Assembly: GCF_002002865.1 (NCBI RefSeq)
Contig: NZ_CP019508.1
Span: forward strand, 310,001-374,000
Length of the DNA stretch: 64,000 bases
Direction: 5' to 3'
DNA from: Brevundimonas sp. LM2
GTDB taxonomy: Bacteria; Pseudomonadota; Alphaproteobacteria; Caulobacterales; Caulobacteraceae
Part shown: positions 1 through 6,953 of the stretch, piece by piece
Numbering within the stretch: the stretch's first letter is position 1
How the letters are laid out: every line of letters begins with the position of its first letter
The notes under the pieces: model-generated
Told to the model about the DNA's origin: nothing
Databases searched by the model: none
What the model saw: the letters and a program-made list of their open reading frames with translations, nothing else
Translations under genes and position numbers: made by a program

Positions 1-1261
1 AGGTGACGTCGATGGGAGCCTTCATCTCCCCGACGAGGCCGTGCTGGGCGACGGTCAGATAGGTCGAAGCCCCCTGGCGGTTCAGATACTGGAGCAGTTC
101 GTGGATGTGCAGCACAAGGAACTGTTCCTGCGGCATGGCGGCCTGGTAGCCGTTCAGGCTGTCGATCACCACGGTCTGGATGTCCTGGGCCGATACGCAT
201 TCGCGCACGCGCGACGCGAACTCGCCCGGTGACAGTTCCGCGGCGTCGACCTGTTCGATGATGAGGTCGCCGTCCGCTTCCATCGACCTCAGGTCGATGC
301 CCATCTTGGCCATGCGGTCGTAGAGGAGCCCAAGTTCCTCATCGAAGACGAACAGCGCGGCCTTCTCGCCGCGTTTCACCGCCGCCACGGCGAAGTTGAT
401 GGTGAACAGCGACTTGCCCGTCCCCGCCGGCCCCAGGACGAGGGCGCTGGACCCGCGCTCGACGCCTCCGCCCAACAGGGCGTCCAGCTCGGCCACGCCG
501 CTGGACATGGGACTGCGCGCGAAGGCGGAATGGTGCTCGGACGCGACGATCCGGGGGTAGACCTCCAGTCCGCCGGTCTTGATGGTGAAGTCGTGATAGC
601 CGCCCCGGAAGCGACGGCCCCGGTACTTGATCACGCGGACGCGACGGCGTTCCGCTCCGTATTCGGGCGCCAGTTCCTGGAGCTGGATCACCCCGTGGGC
701 GACGCTGTGAACGGTCTTGTCGTTGATGTCCGTGGTCAAGTCGTCGAGCAGGATGACGGTCGCGCGCTGCCTGGCGAAATAGTGCTTCAACGCCAGCACC
801 TGGCGTCGGTACCGCAGCGAGCTCTGGGCCAGGAGACGGATCTCCGACAGGCTGTCGATCACCACGCGGCGCGGCGTGTTGCGCTCGACGGACTCGAAGA
901 TCATCCGGGTCGTCTCGCCCAGCTCCAGATCGGAGGAGTAGAGCAGGCTCTGCTGCTGCTGTTCGTCCAGCAGGCTTTCGGGCGGCACCAGTTCGAAGAT
1001 GTCGACGCCGTCCAGCGACCAGCCGTGGTTTCGCGCGGTGCCGCGCAGCTCTTCTTCGGTTTCGGACAGGGTGATGTAGAGCCCACGCTCGCCGAGGCGC
1101 GCGCCCTCGAGGAGGAAGCGCATCGCGGAGGTGGTCTTGCCGGTTCCGGGCGCGCCTTCGAGCAGATAGACGCGCTCGCGCTCCAGACCTCCCGCCAGGA
1201 TGTCGTCCAGCCCTGGAATGCCGAAGGCGGCGTCAGGTCGATCGGTGTCTGTTGTCGCCAC
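1..1261 (-). CDS. KaiC-like dual-domain RecA-family ATPase (3' end beyond window)
   Basis: 420 codons are visible, read leftward from a GTG at 1259-1261 preceded by AGGA about 7 nt upstream; the C-terminus lies outside the window. Two RecA/KaiC domains are seen in tandem. The first has Walker A GAPGTGKT (residues 36-43) followed by an acidic TLSETEEEL stretch. The second has Walker A GPAGTGKS (about 277-284) and a VVIDSLNGY Walker B. This layout matches the KaiC family, which includes many non-cyanobacterial members annotated as circadian clock or ATPase-domain proteins. These are often encoded near KaiB-like proteins and histidine kinases, and no such partner is visible here because the gene is at the edge. 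Autokinase activity or clock function cannot be inferred. Confidence 0.9.
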   Translation of the reverse strand, partial: MATTDTDRPDAAFGIPGLDDILAGGLERERVYLLEGAPGTGKTTSAMRFLLEGARLGERGLYITLSETEEELRGTARNHGWSLDGVDIFELVPPESLLDEQQQQSLLYSSDLELGETTRMIFESVERNTPRRVVIDSLSEIRLLAQSSLRYRRQVLALKHYFARQRATVILLDDLTTDINDKTVHSVAHGVIQLQELAPEYGAERRRVRVIKYRGRRFRGGYHDFTIKTGGLEVYPRIVASEHHSAFARSPMSSGVAELDALLGGGVERGSSALVLGPAGTGKSLFTINFAVAAVKRGEKAALFVFDEELGLLYDRMAKMGIDLRSMEADGDLIIEQVDAAELSPGEFASRVRECVSAQDIQTVVIDSLNGYQAAMPQEQFLVLHIHELLQYLNRQGASTYLTVAQHGLVGEMKAPIDVT

Positions 1262-1422
1262 GTTACGTCCTAAGGATCACAGCCAAGCTGCAACGCCCTT
1301 CCGCGCAAGTGGTTACATGGCCCCGCTGCAGCGCGACACGTTTTGCGTCCGAGACTGGACGTCCTCACACACGGGCGGAGCCTCCGAACGCAGCGTCGGT
1401 CCCGAAAGGATAGGGTGAGCGT

Positions 1423-2145
1423 TCAGACCTTCTCGAACTCCAGAAACAGCGGGTCGGTGTCGCCGAGGCGTTTTTCCTCGTAGCGGGTGACGACGTGGTC
1501 CGCCGGGGCGATGCGCCAGTCGGCGGCCTCGTCGGCCGTCCACACCAGGCCCGGCGTGGCCAGGAACCGCTCCAGGGCCCAGCCGGCATAGTCCTTCCAG
1601 TCGGTGACGAAGCGCAGCCGGCCGCCGGTCTTCAGCACACGGGCGAGGTCGGCGGCGAAGGCGGGCTGGATCAGGCGGCGCTTGTTGTGCCGCGCCTTGT
1701 GCCAGGGGTCGGGGAACAGGATCATGATCCGGTCCAGCGCGGCGTCGGGCAGGGCCTCAACCACCGCGCGGGCGTCGTCGGCGTGCAGGCGGACGTTCTT
1801 GAGGTCGCCCTCGTCGATGTGGCGCAGGGCCGAGGCCACCCCGTTCAGGAAGGGCTCGCAGCCGATCATCAGGGCGTCCGGATGGGCCGCCGCCTGGGCC
1901 GCCAGATGTTCGCCCCCACCGAAGCCGATTTCCAGCCAGGCCTCCGCCGCCCCGGGCATCAGGGAGGCGACGTCGATCGGGCCGGCCGAGGGATCGGGCA
2001 GGCGGACCTGGGGCATCAGGGTGTCGAACAGGGCCGCCTGAAGCGGTTTGATCGCCCGCGACTTGATCCGCCCGAACGAGCGGAGTGGTCCGGTGGCGCG
2101 CGGATGCAGGGGATCGCCGGGTGTCTTGGGTCGGGAAGCGGGCAT
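1423..2145 (-). CDS. trmB: tRNA (guanine-N7-)-methyltransferase TrmB
   Basis: A 240-aa SAM-dependent methyltransferase that forms m7G46 in tRNA. The SAM-binding loop is EIGFGGGEHL (about residues 72-81), and the family signature FPDPWHKARHNKRRL lies in the middle. The C-terminal half ends in the typical T-RYEEKRLGDTDPLFLEF motif. Length and motif order are normal for bacterial TrmB. It lies downstream of metK on the same strand with one small gene between; metK followed by trmB is a common alphaproteobacterial arrangement, and metK supplies the methyl donor used here. Confidence 0.96.
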   Translation of the reverse strand: MPASRPKTPGDPLHPRATGPLRSFGRIKSRAIKPLQAALFDTLMPQVRLPDPSAGPIDVASLMPGAAEAWLEIGFGGGEHLAAQAAAHPDALMIGCEPFLNGVASALRHIDEGDLKNVRLHADDARAVVEALPDAALDRIMILFPDPWHKARHNKRRLIQPAFAADLARVLKTGGRLRFVTDWKDYAGWALERFLATPGLVWTADEAADWRIAPADHVVTRYEEKRLGDTDPLFLEFEKV

Positions 2146-2226
2146 GGGCGGGCCTATACCGCAAAATCGCCGGCCGCGCCTCTCGGCACGGTCGGCGAGG
2201 GCCCGATCGGGCGCGATCTGTTCCGG

Positions 2227-2613
2227 TCAGGGGCGGGGCCGTCGAGCGCCCTGTTCGGGGGGACCACTGATCGGGTCCGACACCTTGATATCGTAGTCGC
2301 CGCAGGCCTCGCCGACGCGATCGGCCATGTGCGGGTCATGGGCGACCAGTCGCCGCGCGCCGTCGCAGTCGCCGCTGTTGATCATGTCGGCCGCGCGCTG
2401 GGCGCGGCGGACGCGATACGGCGCGCGCAGCTCTCGCCACGCGGCCGTCATCATCTCCAGGCGGTAGGGGCCGAACGTCTGCTCGACGCTGCCCCGCCCG
2501 GGGGCCGGCCCGCCGGCATTCACATCCGGGGTCTGAGCGGATGCGGCTGTGGCCCCCAAGGCCAAACCGAGGCCCATCGTCGTCGCCAAAGCCATGCCGA
2601 AGACACGCATCAT
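2227..2613 (-). CDS. Small exported protein of unknown function
   Basis: The protein is 128 aa from an ATG at 2613 that has GGAGG just upstream; a second ATG directly follows and fits the ribosome-site spacing better (start 2610). An N-terminal signal peptide is clear (hydrophobic GMALATTMGLGLALGATAASAQ with an Ala-Ser-Ala-Gln cleavage-like site). The mature part is rich in Arg and Ala and holds two cysteines (in GDCDGAR and GEACGDY) that could form a disulfide. No family is recognised. It sits between metK and trmB, reads in their direction, and is probably periplasmic. Confidence 0.8.
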   Translation of the reverse strand: MMRVFGMALATTMGLGLALGATAASAQTPDVNAGGPAPGRGSVEQTFGPYRLEMMTAAWRELRAPYRVRRAQRAADMINSGDCDGARRLVAHDPHMADRVGEACGDYDIKVSDPISGPPEQGARRPRP

Positions 2614-2684
2614 GCCCCTCCGCAACCGGAGTTTTATGAAAACACGCCTTTCCCCTGCGGTCAATCCTTGGCCGGACTGCGCGC

Positions 2685-3884
2685 CTAGGCGAGGGCCTTC
2701 AGTTGATCGACCAGATCGGTCTTTTCCCAGCTGAAGCCACCGTCGGCGTCGGGGGTGCGGCCGAAATGGCCGTAGGCCGAGGTGCGGGCGTAGATCGGCT
2801 TGTTCAAGCCCAGATGCTCGCGGATGGCGCGGGGGGTGGCCCCGCCGATCAGGCCCAGGATCTTGTCTTCGAGGACGGCCTCGTTGATCGGGCCCTTGGC
2901 CGTGCCGTGCAGGTCGACGTGGATCGACTGGGGCTTTGCCACGCCGATTGCATAGCTGATCTGGATGGTGCAGCGGTCGGCCAGACCGGCGGCGACGACG
3001 TTCTTGGCCAGGTAGCGGCAGGCATAGGCGGCCGACCTGTCGACCTTGGTCGGATCCTTGCCGCTGAAGGCGCCGCCGCCGTGGGGCGAGGCCCCGCCGT
3101 AGGTGTCGACGATGATCTTGCGCCCGGTCACGCCGGCGTCGCCGTCGGGTCCGCCGATCTCGAAGATGCCGGTCGGGTTGATGTGCCAGACGGTGGTCTC
3201 GTCCGTGAAGCCCTCGGGCAGGACGGCCAGGATGTGCGGCTTGACGATCTCGGCCACGTCGGCCGAGGACAGGCCGGCGGCGTGCTGGGTCGACAGGACG
3301 ATCGAGGTCGCGCGGACGGGCACGCCGTCCTCGTACTGGATGGTGACCTGGGACTTGGCGTCGGGCTCCAGCCGGGTGTCACCGCCGTGGCGGACCTCGG
3401 CTAGGCGTTTCAGGATGTTGTGGCTGTACTGCAGGGTGGCCGGCATCAGCTCGGGCGTCTCGTTCGAGGCATAGCCGAACATGATGCCCTGGTCGCCCGC
3501 GCCCTCGTCCTTGTTGCCGGCGGCGTCCACGCCCACCGCGATGTCGGCCGACTGGCCGTGCAGGCGGTTGATGAACTCGAACGTCTCCCAGTGGAAGCCG
3601 GTCTGCTCATAGCCGATGTCCTTGACCGCGGCGCGGACGGCGGCCTCGATCTCGGCCTCGACGCCGGGGGCCCAGTTTCCGGCCGTGTCCATCACGCCCT
3701 CGCCGCGGATCTCGCCGGCCAGGACCACCAGATTGGTCGTGGTCAGGGTCTCGCAGGCCACGCGGGCATAGGGGTCCTTGGACAGGAACAGGTCGACGAC
3801 CGTGTCGGAGATCCGGTCCGCGACCTTGTCGGGATGGCCCTCGGAGACGCTTTCCGAGGTGAACAGGAAGGAAGAACGGGACAA
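2685..3884 (-). CDS. metK: S-adenosylmethionine synthase
   Basis: MetK makes SAM from methionine and ATP. The N-terminal signature [20 protein letters not shown], the [12 protein letters not shown] loop and [19 protein letters not shown] are all present, and the length (399 aa) is normal. The likeliest start is TTG at 3884, giving a protein beginning with [15 protein letters not shown] lies 7 nt upstream. A more upstream GTG at 3905 has no ribosome-binding site. No ATG is available in frame near the conserved N-terminus. A strong palindrome about 43 nt upstream of the start is probably its operator. The gene reads toward trmB. Confidence 0.97.
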   Translation of the reverse strand: MSRSSFLFTSESVSEGHPDKVADRISDTVVDLFLSKDPYARVACETLTTTNLVVLAGEIRGEGVMDTAGNWAPGVEAEIEAAVRAAVKDIGYEQTGFHWETFEFINRLHGQSADIAVGVDAAGNKDEGAGDQGIMFGYASNETPELMPATLQYSHNILKRLAEVRHGGDTRLEPDAKSQVTIQYEDGVPVRATSIVLSTQHAAGLSSADVAEIVKPHILAVLPEGFTDETTVWHINPTGIFEIGGPDGDAGVTGRKIIVDTYGGASPHGGGAFSGKDPTKVDRSAAYACRYLAKNVVAAGLADRCTIQISYAIGVAKPQSIHVDLHGTAKGPINEAVLEDKILGLIGGATPRAIREHLGLNKPIYARTSAYGHFGRTPDADGGFSWEKTDLVDQLKALA

Positions 3885-3926
3885 GGCGATGCTCCGAGCA
3901 GCCACGGGGGGCGAGGTGGCGTGCAG

Positions 3927-3950
3927 ACATATAAAGATATGCTTATATGT
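3927..3950. promoter_or_regulatory. 24-bp palindromic operator upstream of metK (SahR-like candidate)
   Basis: Perfect 8-bp arms ACATATAA and TTATATGT flank a centre containing ATAT, so 20 of 24 positions obey dyad symmetry. It is far more AT-rich than its surroundings and lies just upstream of metK. Proteobacterial methionine-cycle genes are known to be controlled by the ArsR-family repressor SahR through AT-rich palindromes of this general type. The assignment to SahR is inference, because no ArsR gene is in the window. Confidence 0.7.
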
Positions 3951-4753
3951 TCAAGGGACGCTGCGAGGCGGCCTGCGAATACCGTCTGCGAAAGACGCTG
4001 CCACCCCCCGATCCCGCTGAGGACCCGGCCAGCGGACCGGGCACGGGTCCCGAGCCCCAAACCGCGCTCGAGATCATGGGATTGTCGCCTGAACGGGTTC
4101 AGCTGTCGGCTCATCGAATGGCCGGCGAGGCCTGGCCTCGACCGGGCCCTCACGCTTGGCGTGTCCCCTTCCGGGCGTCAGCCACACGGGACCGCTTGGG
4201 CCTGCGGGCGGTCGCGACCCCCGACGTGGCTGTGTCCCTCAACCTTAACTTCAATGCATCTGCGAACGTCTTCGACGCGGCTTGCCGGACGCGCGCCCAT
4301 GTCCACCGATGAGTGGTTGGCAAATCATTTAATGCAACCGGGGCAGGGTATTCGAGACGTCGGACCTGTCCCGTCAATTTATCCACAAGATTACCAACCT
4401 GTTATAATTGAAGTTAGTCCCTTCAAGGGGACCTATAATTGGCTGTACTATAAAAGATTACAAAACAAGAAAGTATCATTTCTTGGGCCATATGATGTCG
4501 ACTGCAGTCTGTGTGGATGTATCCGCTATTCACTGTTCAGATTTGATCAAGCGCAACAAGCGTGCACTGCAACATGCGGGCCCTGTTAACCATCGCGCCA
4601 CGTCTGCGGCCGTCGGCCTGGGTACCCGTTATGCCTAACGACTTTTGGGTACACTGAATCGGCTAGGCAAGTTTGGGATTGTTATTTTTGACGTAACGCG
4701 GTGTTTTGTGTCCACAGCCCAGCAGTGGCCTGGGGGTGTGACGGGGGGAAGTC
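3951..4753. other. Gene-free region with AT-rich core
   Basis: About 800 bases lie between the metK operator and the LuxR gene. Frames are open in places but none shows a family match, a ribosome-binding site or the G/C third-position bias of this genome. From about 4318 to 4740 base composition drops sharply and two TATAATTG octamers occur 31 bp apart (4403 and 4434), with a small GTCCC/GGGAC hairpin between them (4417-4432). It probably holds the LuxR gene promoter and possibly remnants of acquired DNA. No RNA gene was recognised. Confidence 0.55.
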
Positions 4754-5446
4754 GTGACTTACAACTCCATCGCGGACGACCAAATTCGCCAGCCCGCCGG
4801 GATCAAGCCCGCCAAACACAGACTGCTCAAGACACCGAACCTGGAGGTGCCCTGGGCCCGCTTGAATGGCGAGGGATCGTCGAGCGGCGACGATGTCGAT
4901 TGTTCGCAGGGGTGGGACGGTTGGTTCGTCCTCGATCCGGCACCCCGGTTCGTCGTCAATAGGGAAGGTCAGCTTCGTTGCGCCAATCCGGCGAGCAAGC
5001 GCGCCCTGGACAATGGGCAGTTGGCTGTCACGAGCCTGGGCACCTTGAAGTTCGGTTCCGCAGACTGCGACACACGCTATCTGTCCGCCGTTCAGCAGGT
5101 CGTCGACAGCGGCCTGACCATGAGGGCGGTGCTGCGCCAGCGCCATGGCGGCTGGTTCACGGCGGACGTTCACGGGGTGCCCGGCGAAACGTGGTGCATC
5201 CTGGCGCTTTCGGCGGAGTTGAACCCGACCCAGCAGTCCATGGACGCGATCTGCCGGGCCTTCCAGCTGAGCCGGTCGGAAACCGATGTTCTGACCCGCC
5301 TGCTGGACGGGCAGTGCCCGAAGATCGCCGCCAAGCTGCTGCGCATTTCCGAGCACACTGTGCGGGCGCATCTGCGAAGCATCTATGCCAAGATGGGAGT
5401 GCGCGGACTCAACAACACCATCCGACTGGCCAGTTCGCTGCTATAA
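4754..5446 (+). CDS. LuxR-family transcriptional regulator
   Basis: A 230-aa protein with a C-terminal LuxR/GerE helix-turn-helix: LSRSETDVLTRLLDGQCPKIAAKLLRISEHTVRAHLRSIYAKMGV is the classic order. The N-terminal 150 residues look like a PAS-type sensor (FVVNREGQLRCANPASKRAL resembles the start of a PAS fold) rather than an autoinducer-binding or receiver domain. The start is GTG at 4754 after a run of Gs and AA. It lies directly upstream of, and reads toward, the fimbrial operon, so it is the obvious candidate regulator of that operon. The ligand is unknown. Confidence 0.88.
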   Translation: MTYNSIADDQIRQPAGIKPAKHRLLKTPNLEVPWARLNGEGSSSGDDVDCSQGWDGWFVLDPAPRFVVNREGQLRCANPASKRALDNGQLAVTSLGTLKFGSADCDTRYLSAVQQVVDSGLTMRAVLRQRHGGWFTADVHGVPGETWCILALSAELNPTQQSMDAICRAFQLSRSETDVLTRLLDGQCPKIAAKLLRISEHTVRAHLRSIYAKMGVRGLNNTIRLASSLL

Positions 5447-5453
5447 GACGCGC

Positions 5454-5488
5454 AAACTGACTAATAACAATATCGGTAGTGTCAGTTT
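5454..5488. promoter_or_regulatory. Inverted repeat after the LuxR gene
   Basis: Perfect 8-bp arms AAACTGAC (5454-5461) and GTCAGTTT (5481-5488) are separated by 19 nt, beginning 8 nt after the LuxR stop codon. The second arm runs into TTTTA. It could be a weak terminator for the regulator gene or a binding site for it. The long loop argues against a strong intrinsic terminator. Confidence 0.4.
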
Positions 5489-5555
5489 TAGCTACGGAAG
5501 AAGGCAAACAAGACTAGGGATTGGTGATTCAATACAGCCTGCTAACGATCTCGAG

Positions 5556-5575
5556 CCTAGCCGGTCCTGGCTAGG
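5556..5575. promoter_or_regulatory. 20-bp dyad, candidate LuxR-type operator of the fimbrial operon
   Basis: Perfect 7-bp arms CCTAGCC and GGCTAGG flank a 6-bp spacer, 59 bp upstream of the pilin start. Twenty base pairs with this arm/spacer geometry is the usual size of LuxR-family operators. The encoded regulator immediately upstream makes it the likely ligand. There is no following T-run, so it is not an intrinsic terminator. A leader-RNA hairpin is the alternative. Confidence 0.5.
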
Positions 5576-5634
5576 TCCGGACAGAAATCTAGAAACAACC
5601 TGATTTCTCCGTTTGCAGCAAAAGGAATGAAGCC

Positions 5635-6129
5635 ATGACCAAGTCCATCATTCTGGGAAGCGTGACCGCGCTCGCCCTGGTGTTCGCGGGCGCCGCCAGC
5701 GCTCAACAGCAGACCAACCTGGGCGGCTCCGTCGCGCCCGTCTGCTTCGTCAACAACCTGAACCCGTCCCTGAACTTCGCCAACATCGTGACGGGCGCCC
5801 AGGTGACCGACGCGTTCGACGTCCGCTGTAACGATGTGGACGGTGCGACGATGTCGCTCACGTCGGCGGAAGGCCATCTGGAGAGCGATGATTTCGAAGA
5901 CCAGGGCGTCGGCTACAACGTCAACATGTCCCAGGCTGCGATCGGCCTGTCGCTCAGCCTGGCGGCTCTCGTCGGCATCAACGACATTTCGAACACCGAC
6001 GCCCTGCCCGGCAGCTTCACGCTGGCGTCCGGCGTGAACAATGCGGCGTTCACTGCGACTCTCGCCGGTAACGGCGTGTGGGCCGGCGGTTACAGCGACA
6101 CTCTGACCGTCGATATCACTGCCAACTGA
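5635..6129 (+). CDS. Major pilin, spore-coat-U / Csu-type fimbrial subunit
   Basis: A 164-aa exported protein: signal peptide MTKSIILGSVTALALVFAGAAS is followed by a mature chain starting about QQQTNLGG. Two cysteines (in APVCFV and DVRCND) are placed as in pilins that carry one intradomain disulfide. The C-terminal beta strand reads WAGGYSDTLTVDITAN, the typical donor-strand-accepting end of SCPU-domain subunits. AAAGGA precedes the ATG. It is first in a four-gene run of pilin, chaperone, usher and tip subunit, so it is most likely the shaft subunit of the fimbria. Confidence 0.85.
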   Translation: MTKSIILGSVTALALVFAGAASAQQQTNLGGSVAPVCFVNNLNPSLNFANIVTGAQVTDAFDVRCNDVDGATMSLTSAEGHLESDDFEDQGVGYNVNMSQAAIGLSLSLAALVGINDISNTDALPGSFTLASGVNNAAFTATLAGNGVWAGGYSDTLTVDITAN

Positions 6130-6188
6130 GTGAGAGGGCGGGGGGTGGCAGAGCCGCTCCCCGTCACTTCAGCAACAAGGGTGTCGCA

Positions 6189-6947
6189 ATGTTGAAACTG
6201 ATCAGACTCGCCACCCGGCCGCCGGGGGCGGTCATCCTTCTGTGGGCCGCCATGGCCATCGGCCTGGCGCTCGTCGCGTCGCCGGTGTGGGCGCAGCAGG
6301 TCGAGCCCATGGTGTTCTCCCTCACGCCCAGCGGTGCCGGCGCGACCCGAACGCTCCGCATGGAAAATCCGAGGAGCGCGCCCATCACGGTCGAGGTCAC
6401 CGCCAGCGCCATCGCCTATGACGCGCAGGGGGCCGAGACCTGGTCCCCCGCCGACGAAGATTTCCAGATCTTCCCGCCACAGTCGCTCATCCCGTCTCGG
6501 GGGGCCCAGGCGTTTCGCATTCGATATGTCGGCGACCCCTCGCTGGAGGTGTCCCGGTCCTACCGCATCTCGCTGAGGCAACTGCCCGTGGCCTTGCCGG
6601 AAGGCGAAAGCGGCATCGTCGTCGGGGTGAATTTCAACACGCTGGTCAACGTCGTGCCCCCCGACTCGCAGAGCGATCTGGTTGTGAACGCCGTCGTTCC
6701 CGAGCCCACGGGTGGCTGGCGTCTGTCGCTGGAAAACAAGGGCACCCGCTATGTCCGCCTGACGCGAACGGCCTGGACCCTGAGCGACGGCGACCGCCAG
6801 CAGACCCTGGATGGCCCGACCCTGTTCGGCGACATCCAGAGCAACCTCGTTCCGCCCCGTTCCCAGCGCGAACTGGTCATCGCCACCCCGCCCGCATTCG
6901 ATCCCGCGAAGGTCGCGATCACCATCTCTGCCCCGCCGACGGAATGA
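6189..6947 (+). CDS. Periplasmic fimbrial chaperone (PapD-like)
   Basis: 252 aa, starting at the ATG at 6189 with AAGG upstream. The signal peptide ends near VASPVWAQQ. Two immunoglobulin-like domains follow: the N-terminal one contains GATRTLRMENPRSAPITVEV and RGAQAFRIRYVGD, and the C-terminal one begins near SQSDLVVNAVVPEP. The SYRISLRQLPVALP segment with the hydrophobic VNFNTLVNVVPP strand corresponds to the region of the chaperone that donates a strand to pilins. It binds subunits in the periplasm and hands them to the usher encoded next. Confidence 0.9.
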   Translation: MLKLIRLATRPPGAVILLWAAMAIGLALVASPVWAQQVEPMVFSLTPSGAGATRTLRMENPRSAPITVEVTASAIAYDAQGAETWSPADEDFQIFPPQSLIPSRGAQAFRIRYVGDPSLEVSRSYRISLRQLPVALPEGESGIVVGVNFNTLVNVVPPDSQSDLVVNAVVPEPTGGWRLSLENKGTRYVRLTRTAWTLSDGDRQQTLDGPTLFGDIQSNLVPPRSQRELVIATPPAFDPAKVAITISAPPTE

Positions 6948-6953
6948 CGGGGC

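Noticed and set aside
3885..4000. SAM riboswitch upstream of metK
   Set aside because: No recognisable SAM-II, SAM-V or SAM/SAH core was seen; the dominant signal is a protein-type palindrome.
3420..4589. 389-codon frame crossing metK and the gene-free region
   Set aside because: It is antisense to metK and then reads AT-rich DNA with no codon bias, ribosome-binding site or family match.
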